Positions 8,154 through 16,572 of a DNA stretch of 36,863 bases are shown here, piece by piece. Origin of the DNA: JAAYCI01 sp964370165 (GTDB taxonomy: Bacteria; Bacillota; Clostridia; Oscillospirales; Ruminococcaceae); NCBI GenBank assembly GCA_964370165.1, contig CAYJIG010000017.1, positions 1-36,863 on the forward strand, given 5' to 3'. The notes below the pieces were generated by a model. It saw nothing but the letters and a program-made list of their open reading frames with translations, was not told where the DNA came from and ran no database searches. How positions within the stretch are numbered: the stretch's first letter is position 1; each line of letters starts with the position of its first letter. The position numbers and the translations under genes were made by a program.

Positions 8154-10246
8154 TGAGACGGCCGCTTGCGGTTTTTGGGTTTTCGTTATTGATAGCCATG
8201 CTGATAGTAAGTAGACTATCAGTAGGTTTGTTTTGGGTTGTCGTCGCTATTATTGCGGCGGCAATTGTTGTATTTGTGCTATACTATAAAAAGCACAAAG
8301 GATATGGGATAATTATAGCGGTGGCAGTGATGGTGGCGTTTATTGCGCATGGCGTATACGATATGGCGGTGGTGGCACCAATTAAAGCCTTATCGGGCAC
8401 TGAAACTGTTGTAAGCGCTAGGGTGACAGAGATAGAGCCGGGGTATGGTGAAGACACTGTTCATGCAACACTTAAAGTGTTAATAACAGATGATATGCCA
8501 TATTCGTTTAAAGTGAAGGTGGAAAATATTCCACAGGTAGAAGTGGGATATATTATAGATGTGAAACTTTCCTTCGATAGTTTTTCCACTGCGTTTGAGT
8601 CGGCATATCAATATTCAAACGGGATTTTTGTGAAAGCAGAGGCTACCGATGGAATCCAAGTGGTGGAGTATTCACCCACGCTATTGGATAACTTGCGTAA
8701 AGTACAATATGTTGCCACTGAAAGCATCCAAAGCCATCTGCCACAACGGCTTTCTTCGGTGGCGGCCGCAATGACAGTGGGTGATGAAAGGTTTTTATCT
8801 TGGGAAACAAAAGACGTTTACCGAAGAGCCGGGCTGTCTCACATGCTAGTTCTTTCAGGGCTTCATTTGTCGCTTTTATGTAGCATGATACAAATGGTCC
8901 TTGGACGAATGATACATAACGAACGAATAATATCGCTGATCACCATAGTGTTTGTGTGCGTGTTTATGTTGTTTGTGGGCCTGACACCTTCAATTGTACG
9001 CAGTGGTATAATGTGGATTTTGCTACTTTTGGCACGCTTTGGCAAAAGAAAACCAGATGCGTTTACTTCCATGGGATTTGCGGCTGTGGTATTGGTGCTA
9101 CAAAATCCATACGCCGCGGTAGATGTGGGGCTTTTATTGTCGTTTTCGTCAACAATGGGTGCTTTAGTGGGTGGTAAAATTGCCAAGACCCAACAGTTTA
9201 AATGGGTGGATACTATTGCTAAATGGCCGAAGAAATGCTTAAGACATGTGTTTATGTTTTCAATGGTTCCGATATGTGCCACACTTGCAACGTTACCGGT
9301 ACAAATTTACGCCGGCATGGGCGTGTCTGTTTTTAGTGTACCAATGAATATTTTGTTCGTGCCGTTGCTACCAATTATTGTGCTGTGTGGGTTTTGCATG
9401 GCCATACCGCAAAGTATACCGATACTGGGCATACCGGGGATTTTGGCGGCGCCAATCGGTGGCGGATTGCTTTCATTGCTGGAGCTGGTAGGCACATGGT
9501 GTGCACAATATCAAGGCGCGTATATAGTTATGCAAGGTTTGTATCCGCTGGTAGTGGTTTTGGCGATATACGCGATGGTGCTTTGGAGCGTTAAAGCCGG
9601 TAAAGTGGCGGCAGGAGTTTTTGCATCGGTGGCGATACTTGTGCTTTCTGTCAGCGTGCATGCGCTTTTGTCTTACAACACGGTGAAGCTGGTGGTGGCC
9701 GGAACAGGCGACAACAGCTCTTTGGTGGTGATGCAAAACGGTAAAGCGGCCGTGCTGTATCGCCATTACTATTCGCTGAATGATATTTCACAAGTGCTAT
9801 CAGAAAACAGAATAGAAGAGTGTGTGTTGCTGATAGACCTAAGAAGCACCACGGAAAATATCAGTTATCAGAGTGTTTTAAATCCGCAAAACATAGTGTT
9901 TGCACAGGAAGATATTGTAAGTGGCATGATATATTATCCTTTCGAAGATGAAGTGTCAATAACGGTGCAAAGACAGGAGTCTGGTGTGGTGGCATGTGTG
10001 GATGTAGAAGGGTATAAAGTAGGAATATATACCGGTAGCATGAACCTTACCTATTTTGCGCCGCTGGATGTACTGATTAGTGGCAGAGGGCAGATTGAAG
10101 GCGAGTATGATATCTTGCTTTGTGGTGGAGCTGTGCCTAGCTGGGCCGGTGAAGATACGCAAATTATGCATAGCGATGGAAATGCCACAATATGGCTGAG
10201 AAAAGGAAAAAGTGTCCGGTACAAGGAGGTGGCTTATGCCACATGA
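8153..10246 (+). CDS. comEC: ComEC/Rec2-type DNA internalization membrane protein
   Basis: Polytopic membrane channel of natural transformation, moving single-stranded DNA into the cell. The 697-residue protein has the expected order: N-terminal membrane helices, a DUF4131-like soluble part (about residues 80-170), and the Competence membrane core with the hallmark LVLSGLHLSLL (about 230-240). A C-terminal domain from about residue 510 corresponds to the metallo-beta-lactamase fold. In that domain the opening strand is recognisable (VVAGTGDNSSLVV), but the metal-binding THxHxDH motif is missing; IDLRSTTEN is found where it would be expected. The start ATG overlaps the upstream stop by one base. 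It overlaps holA at its 3' end, so translation is probably coupled. Confidence 0.88.
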   Translation: MRRPLAVFGFSLLIAMLIVSRLSVGLFWVVVAIIAAAIVVFVLYYKKHKGYGIIIAVAVMVAFIAHGVYDMAVVAPIKALSGTETVVSARVTEIEPGYGEDTVHATLKVLITDDMPYSFKVKVENIPQVEVGYIIDVKLSFDSFSTAFESAYQYSNGIFVKAEATDGIQVVEYSPTLLDNLRKVQYVATESIQSHLPQRLSSVAAAMTVGDERFLSWETKDVYRRAGLSHMLVLSGLHLSLLCSMIQMVLGRMIHNERIISLITIVFVCVFMLFVGLTPSIVRSGIMWILLLLARFGKRKPDAFTSMGFAAVVLVLQNPYAAVDVGLLLSFSSTMGALVGGKIAKTQQFKWVDTIAKWPKKCLRHVFMFSMVPICATLATLPVQIYAGMGVSVFSVPMNILFVPLLPIIVLCGFCMAIPQSIPILGIPGILAAPIGGGLLSLLELVGTWCAQYQGAYIVMQGLYPLVVVLAIYAMVLWSVKAGKVAAGVFASVAILVLSVSVHALLSYNTVKLVVAGTGDNSSLVVMQNGKAAVLYRHYYSLNDISQVLSENRIEECVLLIDLRSTTENISYQSVLNPQNIVFAQEDIVSGMIYYPFEDEVSITVQRQESGVVACVDVEGYKVGIYTGSMNLTYFAPLDVLISGRGQIEGEYDILLCGGAVPSWAGEDTQIMHSDGNATIWLRKGKSVRYKEVAYAT

Positions 10247-11252
10247 AACATTGCAAAGCGCGCTGAAAGACCCGTTTGCAAATAAAGTGTATTTTTTTGC
10301 GTCGCAAGATGTGCATTTACTGCGTAGGAATGCAGACAAAGTGCGGGCGGCATTGCTGAAAGAAGAAACTGATATCACGCGGCTTGACGGGCCTGCGATA
10401 GATATGGGTGAAGTCATTGCCTCGGCAGGCGTTATATCGTTTTTTGGCACACCGCGTGCAGTGGAGCTGAAAGAAATTGTGATTTCGTCCATGAAAGATA
10501 AAGATGTGGATGAGCTGATTGAGCTGTTTAGTGAGCTGGAAAATGCTGTTTTGCTTGTTACAGTGCTGCACAAAGACAAACGAGCGGCACAAAGTAAAAA
10601 AGCAAAAGCAATATTTAACGCCGCAAAAGAGGCAGGGTTTGCGCTTGAGATTTCACCGCTTAATGATAACCAAAAACTAATGTTTATAAAAAAAATTGCC
10701 GAAGAATACGGTACGGTTTTTGGTAGTGGTGCCGCCGAAGCTTTGCTGGAACGCACCGGCTCGGATTTGTCACTGCTTGAAAACGAAGTGGCAAAGTTGT
10801 CGGCTTTTTGTGGATATGAAACTGTGGATAAAGAAACGGTGGAAGAATATGCTGTGCACAACGTGCAGGCGGATGCATTCAGTTTGGCCGCACAAATCAC
10901 AAGCGGCAGAAAGACGGCTGCGTACGATAAGCTGAATACGCTACTGATGCTGAAATATGAGCCGGTGATGATTGCGGGTGCACTGGCCGGCACGTTTATT
11001 GATATGTACAGGGTGCGTGTGGCTAAAAATGCCGGCCAAACATGGCAAAACATGATGCGTGATTTTGGTTATAAAAGTGAATATAGGCTTAAAAAATCGG
11101 CAGAAGCGGCACAAAGATATACCACTGAAAGCCTGCGAGAATGCATTAAAGTGCTTTCGGAGCTTGATAGAAAACTGAAAAGTAGTGCGCTGGCAGACAA
11201 AAGTGTGCTACTACAAACGGCTGTGGCACAGCTGATATATATGGGCAGGTAA
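10236..11252 (+). CDS. holA: DNA polymerase III delta subunit
   Basis: Clamp-loader delta subunit, which opens the beta clamp during replication. The product has 338 residues, as usual for HolA. It shows the family pattern of an N-terminal ATPase-like fold with KVYFFASQDVHLLRRNADKV, a central PLNDNQKLMFIKKIAEEYG segment, then ERTGSDLSLLENEVAKLS, typical of HolA. The ATG at 10236 is chosen from AAGGAGGTGG five to six bases upstream, within the last codons of comEC (11-bp overlap). The comEC-holA order is common in bacteria and supports both calls. Confidence 0.92.
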   Translation: MPHETLQSALKDPFANKVYFFASQDVHLLRRNADKVRAALLKEETDITRLDGPAIDMGEVIASAGVISFFGTPRAVELKEIVISSMKDKDVDELIELFSELENAVLLVTVLHKDKRAAQSKKAKAIFNAAKEAGFALEISPLNDNQKLMFIKKIAEEYGTVFGSGAAEALLERTGSDLSLLENEVAKLSAFCGYETVDKETVEEYAVHNVQADAFSLAAQITSGRKTAAYDKLNTLLMLKYEPVMIAGALAGTFIDMYRVRVAKNAGQTWQNMMRDFGYKSEYRLKKSAEAAQRYTTESLRECIKVLSELDRKLKSSALADKSVLLQTAVAQLIYMGR

Positions 11253-11253
11253 G

Positions 11254-11844
11254 ATGGAAAAACTACGTATTAACGAAGTGATTGTGGTAGAGGGTAAGTA
11301 TGATGCTGTGGCACTGGAAAGCCTTGTGGAGGGTTTGATTATCACCACAGGCGGGTTTTCAGTGTTTGCCGATGCCGAAAAGAAAGAACTGATAAAGCGC
11401 CTTGGGAAAAAACGAGGCCTTTTGATATTGACTGATTCTGACAAGGCGGGGTTTCAGATTCGCAACTATATCGAAAAAATCGCGAAAGATTGTGTGATAA
11501 AACATGCGTATATTCCGGCGATTGAAGGCAAAGAAAAACGAAAAGATGAAGCATCGAAAGAAGGGATACTGGGCGTAGAAGGATTGTCTCCGCAGGTGAT
11601 TTTGAAGGCGCTGGAAGATGCAAACATCGACATGAAAGAAGTAGCTAAAGAAAAAGTTCAAGTCACGCCGACAGACTTGTATGAATGGGGAATTTCAGGT
11701 ACGCCACAAAGTGCACAAAAAAGAAGAGAGTTTTTAAAACAACTGGATTTACCACCACGATTATCAAAAAGAGCGTTGTGCCAAGTGTTGTCTACTTTAT
11801 ATGATAAAAGTGAGTTGCAGGCATTGGTCGAAAGATTAAGATGA
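11254..11844 (+). CDS. rnmV: RNase M5-like Toprim protein
   Basis: A 196-residue Toprim-domain protein of the ribonuclease M5 family, which matures 5S rRNA in Firmicutes. The Toprim glutamate is in VIVVEGKYD (E13), and the DxD motif is LTDSDKAG (D61, D63). The FGKEKRK-like IEGKEKRKDEASKEG segment and a C-terminal DUF4093-like domain (about 115-196) follow. It begins one base after the holA stop. The usual partner ksgA is not adjacent. A plain Toprim protein of unknown target is the alternative. Confidence 0.8.
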   Translation: MEKLRINEVIVVEGKYDAVALESLVEGLIITTGGFSVFADAEKKELIKRLGKKRGLLILTDSDKAGFQIRNYIEKIAKDCVIKHAYIPAIEGKEKRKDEASKEGILGVEGLSPQVILKALEDANIDMKEVAKEKVQVTPTDLYEWGISGTPQSAQKRREFLKQLDLPPRLSKRALCQVLSTLYDKSELQALVERLR

Positions 11845-11872
11845 CAATAAACCTTATGAAAGAAGATGTGTT

Positions 11873-12583
11873 ATGCAACAAGAAAATAAAAAACAAGTGT
11901 TATTTTGGGATTTTCACGGCACATTGACCACACCGGAAATCACGTGGTTTGAAATAGCTAGCGAGGCAGCGGGTGAAGTAGCGCCCGAGCATCCGCTTTC
12001 GCAAGAAACCTTACAAAAGTATTTATCGTTTACTTGTTTGCCGTGGTATGAAATAGAAAATAGGGATGCAAGTCACTTAAAGAATCCAGAAGATTGGTGG
12101 AAATTTTGCGAGGATAAATTCACACAGATGTTTGAAAAGTGTGGGTTTGCACATGCAGAGAGTATGAAAATGGCGGAAAAAGTGCGCCTGAAAAGTATTC
12201 AAGCAGAAAGATATCATCTATATCCCGATGCCGTAGATACGTTGCTTGACTTGAAAAATAAAGGATACAAACAGTATATTTTGAGTAATAATTTACCCGA
12301 ACTTGAAAATATAGTAAATGAAATGGGCATATCGGAATATTTTGAGGGTGTGTTTACCAGTGCACTTATAGGGTACGACAAGCCTCGGCCGGAGATATTT
12401 GCGTATGCACAAGGAGTGTTACAAGACGGTGAAGAGCCATGGATGATAGGTGATAACCGTAATGATGACATTAAAGGCGGGAATAATGCCGGATTTGTCA
12501 CAGTATTGGTGCATGGTGAAAATACAGGCGATGCAAACTATTGCGCCGAGAATTTATCGGATATTTGCGACATTTTACGTTGA
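11873..12583 (+). CDS. HAD-superfamily hydrolase-like protein with DxH nucleophile motif
   Basis: A 236-residue haloacid dehalogenase-like protein. Motif I is WDFHGTLT (D13-F14-H15), motif II is ILSNN, motif III lysine lies in YDKPRPEIF, and motif IV is GDNRNDDIKGG near residues 193-203. A helical cap domain occupies about residues 25-110. The usual DxD second Asp, the general acid/base of HAD phosphatases, is His here. The nucleophile Asp and the other motifs are intact, so it may be a phosphatase with altered mechanism or a non-phosphatase. The ribosome binding site is weak (AGAAG). It is the last gene of the alaS run before a strong terminator. Confidence 0.8.
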   Translation: MQQENKKQVLFWDFHGTLTTPEITWFEIASEAAGEVAPEHPLSQETLQKYLSFTCLPWYEIENRDASHLKNPEDWWKFCEDKFTQMFEKCGFAHAESMKMAEKVRLKSIQAERYHLYPDAVDTLLDLKNKGYKQYILSNNLPELENIVNEMGISEYFEGVFTSALIGYDKPRPEIFAYAQGVLQDGEEPWMIGDNRNDDIKGGNNAGFVTVLVHGENTGDANYCAENLSDICDILR

Positions 12584-12597
12584 AAACTGCAAAAATA

Positions 12598-12633
12598 AAA
12601 ACCTCTTACACAAGGCGATGTGTAAGAGGTTTT
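12598..12633. terminator. Bidirectional terminator between convergent operons
   Basis: A perfect 15-bp stem (12598-12612 with 12619-12633, AAAACCTCTTACACA on the left) surrounds a 6-base loop. An A-rich left side and T-rich right side mean it can stop transcription from both directions. It sits between the plus-strand HAD gene and the minus-strand DUF308 gene. Confidence 0.92.
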
Positions 12634-12647
12634 GTATATTAAAGCTG

Positions 12648-13244
12648 TTACAAAGCAAGATTTTCGTCATCGGTGCCATCGGGTAACTCTAAAGCCTGGG
12701 CGGCTTTTTTTGCGTGTATATATACAAGGATAATTGTGCCAATGTTGATAAGGCCGTCTACCACAAGCACAATTCCGAAATAATAAAGAAGAATGGTAGC
12801 ACCAAATACATCGAGTATCAGTAAAATTCCCAGTACCATTGTGCCGATAGCTAAGGCAAAAATACCCCACCAATGTGAAAATTTCATGCGGCGCAAGTCA
12901 AAGGCGTGTTGTAGTTTTATAATAGAATCAAAAACAATGGCGAATCCTAAAATGACCGGAAGCCACGCCCAAAGAGCGTCGGGACGCATGATAAGGTAAA
13001 GTCCTGCGATTAAAAAGACTACACCGAAAGGTATATCGTTGTGAAAAGTTCTCGACACGTCGTCTTTTTTAAAGTGCCAAACAATACGGAAAATGCCAAG
13101 AAGGATGGCGACACTGCCCAGCAAGTAGCAAATCATGCGTTTGCTTTCTTCGGGTGCAAAGAGCAATAATAGGCCAAGTATTACATATCCGGTTGAAAAA
13201 ATGATAAAAGTGAAAATATATCGCTTAGAAGAAGTGGTGTTCAT
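12648..13244 (-). CDS. DUF308/HdeD-like membrane protein
   Basis: A 198-residue integral membrane protein with about six hydrophobic helices arranged as pairs, as in the HdeD/DUF308 family. An example is FGVVFLIAGLYLIMRPDALW, where a hairpin is followed by a short RPD/PD turn typical of this family. The C-terminal tail is soluble and acidic. HdeD in E. coli is linked to acid resistance, but many family members have no known function. Its ATG overlaps the stop of the upstream permease gene by four bases (ATGA), so the two are translationally coupled. Confidence 0.75.
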   Translation of the reverse strand: MNTTSSKRYIFTFIIFSTGYVILGLLLLFAPEESKRMICYLLGSVAILLGIFRIVWHFKKDDVSRTFHNDIPFGVVFLIAGLYLIMRPDALWAWLPVILGFAIVFDSIIKLQHAFDLRRMKFSHWWGIFALAIGTMVLGILLILDVFGATILLYYFGIVLVVDGLINIGTIILVYIHAKKAAQALELPDGTDDENLAL

Positions 13245-14527
13245 GTTGGTTCCTCACTTTCTTCAGGCAAAGAATCATCGGCAGATGGAATAAGCGATGA
13301 AGCATTCTTTTCGGGGATCACTTCGATATATTGAACTTCACTATCATCGTCTTCGAGATATTCAGAAAGTCCTCTTTTTTGGAGGCGTGACGCCAAAAGC
13401 TCACCAACAAGTATATATAGCACAGCAGTGGTAGGTACACCTAAAACCATGCCTGGGAAACCGAACATTCCACCACCCACAATGATGGATATTAAAACCC
13501 AAATGGGTGGTATGCCGGTGGAATCGCCTAATATTTTTGGGCCGAGGATATTGCCATCAAACTGCTGTAATACAATAACAAAAACAGTGAACCACAAAGC
13601 ACCCCAAGGATTTGCCATAAGTAAAATCATTACGGATGGGATGGCGCCTAAAAACGGGCCAAAAAATGGGATGATGTTTGTGACACCGATAATGATGGAA
13701 ATCAAAAGGCCGTATGGTATGTTTAATGACTCGATATCAAAAGTGAGGTAAAAGAAATTGCATACAGACACAAAGCAAAAGCAAATCAGGCCGATAATGG
13801 CAGAGTCTAAAAGCTTGCCGCTGATAAATCCAGAGAAAACTTTATTTGATAGCTTGCCGATACGTATAGTTTCATCAGCGTATGATTTTGGAATAAATGA
13901 ATATAATAAACGCTTAGCTTGCCGGAGAAGCTTTTCTTTTCCGGCTAACATATACACTGAAGCAATAAAAGCAGTGAGGGCTGAAATTATGCCTGAGCCA
14001 ACTTGCACTGTGATTCCTAATAAGTCGGGAACAAGTTGAGTGAAATCACCTACATAATCAAGCATATCGATTATCAAAGTATTGTAGCTTAAAAACAGCG
14101 AATCGACAACTTCGGAATCGATTTCAAAGCTTTCGCCCAAATAACTGACCAAGTTGTTTAGGTCGTTTAAATACGAGGGGATGCTTTGTATAAGCAGCTG
14201 AACACTGTCAAGAATCTGCGGAAGAAGCAAGCTGGTTAAAAGAACTAAAGCCATAAAAGCAATTATATATGTAAGTAAGATAGAAAAAAAACGCTTTTTT
14301 GAAAACTTCGCAAAGATAGTTTTTTCAAAAAAACGCAAAGGTATATTTAATAAATATGCAATAACAAGGCCGATGATAAACGGCCGTATAATAGCAAAGA
14401 ACCACGAAAATGTCTCAAAAGCCACATTCAAGTTGGTGAAGAGCACAAAAAAGAAAACACCGACGCACACAACGACGATATTAGATAAAGTGCGACTTTT
14501 TAAAAAAGGTCCTCTTTTTTGTTTCAT
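13241..14527 (-). CDS. AI-2E family transporter (PerM/YtvI-like permease)
   Basis: A 428-residue polytopic membrane protein with about eight membrane helices. It matches the AI-2E/PerM family, with the conserved PFFGPFLGAIPS segment and the QQFDGNILGPKILGDSTGIPPIWVL block in the second half. The latter is a strong signature of this family. Members export small solutes, Na+ or autoinducer-2, and the substrate here cannot be assigned. The tail of about 40 residues is acidic and probably cytosolic. It is the middle gene of a minus-strand operon, 16 bases after the HPr-like gene. Confidence 0.87.
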   Translation of the reverse strand: MKQKRGPFLKSRTLSNIVVVCVGVFFFVLFTNLNVAFETFSWFFAIIRPFIIGLVIAYLLNIPLRFFEKTIFAKFSKKRFFSILLTYIIAFMALVLLTSLLLPQILDSVQLLIQSIPSYLNDLNNLVSYLGESFEIDSEVVDSLFLSYNTLIIDMLDYVGDFTQLVPDLLGITVQVGSGIISALTAFIASVYMLAGKEKLLRQAKRLLYSFIPKSYADETIRIGKLSNKVFSGFISGKLLDSAIIGLICFCFVSVCNFFYLTFDIESLNIPYGLLISIIIGVTNIIPFFGPFLGAIPSVMILLMANPWGALWFTVFVIVLQQFDGNILGPKILGDSTGIPPIWVLISIIVGGGMFGFPGMVLGVPTTAVLYILVGELLASRLQKRGLSEYLEDDDSEVQYIEVIPEKNASSLIPSADDSLPEESEEPT

Positions 14528-14543
14528 TAGGTAAGCTCATTCT

Positions 14544-14777
14544 TTAAGATTCTAGAGTTTCGCCGATTGAAGCAATAGCTTTGTGGAAATCTTCGCTTTC
14601 ACTAACTACCAAAATAGGCTGATTGAAATCCAGCGCATACATACCGATATAGCTCTTTGCATCAATAATCATAGAGCTGTCTAAAGAATGTAAACCAACA
14701 GCCTCGGTGCACTTGATAGCCTCGCGCTGAATATCTTGTAGCTCGTGGATATAGTTGAACTTTTTCTTTGTAACCAT
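14544..14777 (-). CDS. HPr-like protein lacking the active-site histidine
   Basis: A 77-residue protein with the C-terminal half of the HPr fold: IIDAKSYIGMYALD (residues 37-48) matches the HPr stretch around regulatory Ser46 (AKSIMG), with S42 as the equivalent serine. The GLHARPA loop with phosphoacceptor His15 is absent; the corresponding region reads LQDIQREAI. It therefore should not act as a PTS phosphocarrier. The situation resembles Crh of Bacillus, which keeps Ser46 but has Gln at 15. A strong AAAAAGGAGG site precedes the ATG. It is first in the minus-strand operon. Confidence 0.72.
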   Translation of the reverse strand: MVTKKKFNYIHELQDIQREAIKCTEAVGLHSLDSSMIIDAKSYIGMYALDFNQPILVVSESEDFHKAIASIGETLES

Positions 14778-14814
14778 GTGTTATACCTCCTTTTTAATTA
14801 TTTACTACAATTAA

Positions 14815-14843
14815 ACTATACCATATTAATGTGAAAATGAAAA
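14815..14843 (-). promoter_or_regulatory. Putative promoter of the HPr-like/AI-2E/DUF308 operon
   Basis: Read on the minus strand, TTTTCA (14838-14843) and TATAGT (14815-14820) are separated by 17 bp. The -10 matches five of six and the -35 four of six consensus bases. It lies 38 bases upstream of the HPr-like start. Confidence 0.5.
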
Positions 14844-15039
14844 GAAAAAAATTTAAATATTTATTTGAAAGCAAAAAACATTAAAGTGTACACGAGACGG
14901 GCACACTTTTTGGTCTATAAGCACAATTATGTGGGAGTAAATTTGTAATATTGCAAAAATATTGTGCTTTTATCAATATTTTGTGTGTGTGACATAAAAA
15001 CAATATGTTTAAACAGCAAAATCATGGTTATTGTGCGCA

Positions 15040-15068
15040 TTGCTTATTTCAAATAAGAGTTGTATAAT
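15040..15068 (+). promoter_or_regulatory. Putative promoter of the liv operon
   Basis: A perfect -10 (TATAAT 15063-15068) stands 17 bp from TTGCTT (15040-15045), which matches only half of the -35 consensus. A weak -35 fits an activated or repressed promoter. Confidence 0.6.
15043..15057. repeat. 15-bp palindrome inside the liv promoter (possible operator)
   Basis: CTTATTT-C-AAATAAG is a perfect inverted repeat with one central base, covering the end of the -35 box and most of the spacer. A dimeric repressor bound here would block RNA polymerase. Which regulator binds cannot be told from this window. Confidence 0.55.
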
Positions 15069-15185
15069 ACATATTTAATGATAACATTATTTATGGCTTT
15101 TGTAATGTGTTAAAGTGTAAAAGGTATAAAGTAGTTATCGTTAAACAAGGAGTATTACAAATTAATTTTAGGAGGATCTACAAAC

Positions 15186-16391
15186 ATGAAAAAAGTTTTA
15201 TGTTTAATTATGGCGCTAAGCTTGGTGTTTGTGCTTGCTGCTTGTGGCGGCACAGCTGCTGAGTCTACCGCTCCTGCGGATGCATCTGCTGCACCTGCTG
15301 CAAGCGGTGCTGAGGGCGAGGCTACAATCGAAGGCGATAGCATTATGATTGGTGGCTTGGCACCTCTTACCGGCGATGTATCTTTTTATGGCATCGGTGT
15401 AAAACAAGGTGCAGAAATTGCAGTGGCTGAAATCAATGCCAACGGCGGTATTCTGGGCAAAGAGCTTGTTTACAATGTGCTTGACGAAAAAGGTGACCCC
15501 ACCGAAGCTGTTCAAGCGTATAACCAACTGATGGACGAAGGCATGATAGCTTTGATGGGCGACGTTACAACTGCTCCTACCATTGCTGTGGCACAAAAAG
15601 CTGCTCAAGACGGTATTCCTATGATTACCCCGACAGCTACAGGCGCTTCTGTAACAGAAGCCGGTGAAAACATTTTCCGCATTTGCTTCACCGATCCTTA
15701 TCAAGGCACACTGCTGGCAGACTATGCTTTCAACGTGCTTGGTGCTGAAACTGCAGCCGTGCTGTATGACACAGGCGATGACTATTCTTCCGGTATTGCC
15801 GAAGCTTTTGAAGCAAAAGCAGCCGAGCTTGGCCTTGAAGTTGTTACCAGCGAAGGCTATCCTAACGGAAACACCGACTACAACGCACAACTTACAAAAA
15901 TTAAGCAAAACGAGCCTGACGTGATTTTGGCTTCCGGCTACTACAGCGATGCAGCTCTTATCACTACCCAAGCACGTGATTTGGGCATTGAGTCCATCTT
16001 CCTTGGTCCCGATGGCTGGGATGGTGTTTTAGACCAAGTGGGCGAAGACACATCGGTACTTGAAGGTTACTACTACTGTGGCCAATACTCTGCAGACGAG
16101 CCCAGCGAAGCTTTGCAAGGCTTTATGGACGCATACCAAGAAGCTTACGGCGAAGAAGAAAACATGTTTGCTGTTTTGGGCTACGAAGCTATCTATGCAC
16201 TAGCTTACGCTATTGAAGAAGCTGGTAGTGTAGAGTATGATGCTGTGAATACAGCGCTGACAAACCTTGAGTTTGAAGGCCTTACCGGAAACATCTCTTT
16301 CCAAGGCGGACGCGACCCTGTACGTGACGCTTTCATCATCCAGTTCCAAGATGGTGCAGAGGTTGTTTTAGGCACTCATAGCATGCAATAA
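15186..16391 (+). CDS. livJ: Branched-chain amino acid ABC transporter substrate-binding lipoprotein
   Basis: Extracellular solute-binding component of a LIV-type importer, anchored as a lipoprotein. The signal peptide ends in lipobox LAAC with C20 as the acylated residue. An Ala/Ser-rich linker to about residue 50 follows, then the periplasmic-binding fold with GGLAPLTGDVSFYGIGVKQG and NANGGILGKELVY, both hallmarks of the LivJ family. The total length of 401 is normal. AGGAGG precedes the ATG. It is the first gene of the liv operon and is separated from the permease genes by a hairpin, which would allow more binding protein than membrane subunits. Confidence 0.95.
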   Translation: MKKVLCLIMALSLVFVLAACGGTAAESTAPADASAAPAASGAEGEATIEGDSIMIGGLAPLTGDVSFYGIGVKQGAEIAVAEINANGGILGKELVYNVLDEKGDPTEAVQAYNQLMDEGMIALMGDVTTAPTIAVAQKAAQDGIPMITPTATGASVTEAGENIFRICFTDPYQGTLLADYAFNVLGAETAAVLYDTGDDYSSGIAEAFEAKAAELGLEVVTSEGYPNGNTDYNAQLTKIKQNEPDVILASGYYSDAALITTQARDLGIESIFLGPDGWDGVLDQVGEDTSVLEGYYYCGQYSADEPSEALQGFMDAYQEAYGEEENMFAVLGYEAIYALAYAIEEAGSVEYDAVNTALTNLEFEGLTGNISFQGGRDPVRDAFIIQFQDGAEVVLGTHSMQ

Positions 16392-16416
16392 AAAATAGAT
16401 CTTGTGGATTTTAATA

Positions 16417-16450
16417 CCAGAAGAGGGCGAAATATTTCGCCCTCTTTTGG
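16417..16450 (+). terminator. Intercistronic hairpin after livJ (partial terminator)
   Basis: A 26-bp perfect palindrome, AAGAGGGCGAAAT (16421-16433) with ATTTCGCCCTCTT (16434-16446), extends by three further pairs across a G-U. Only a short T run follows. Between livJ and livH such a structure is likely to cut back, not stop, transcription. Confidence 0.75.
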
Positions 16451-16572
16451 GTATTGTTTAGGCATAAGGCAGGACAGGTCGAGGAAAAGTGGAATGTTCT
16501 CGGCCCAAAGTTCCGTTTTATTATGAAAGCGAAATTTTGGCTTGGGAACAACAAAAGAAGGGTGTTGAGGTT

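Larger units (their letters stand above)
14778..15185. other. Divergent intergenic region (408 bp) upstream of livJ
   Basis: No gene is seen. It holds the minus-strand promoter (14815-14843), an AT-rich stretch, two weak hairpins (AAAGTGT 14883-14889 with ACACTTT 14903-14909; AGCACAAT 14920-14927 with ATTGTGCT 14961-14968 followed by T), the livJ promoter with an internal palindrome, and a leader of about 110 bases. That leader has pairing arms 15078-15085 and 15134-15141. Its length suggests extensive regulation of the liv operon, but no known riboswitch class is recognised. Confidence 0.6.

Noticed and set aside
14883..14971. Small RNA gene upstream of livJ
   Set aside because: Two weak AT-rich hairpins are seen, but without a recognisable promoter on the right side or conserved motif.
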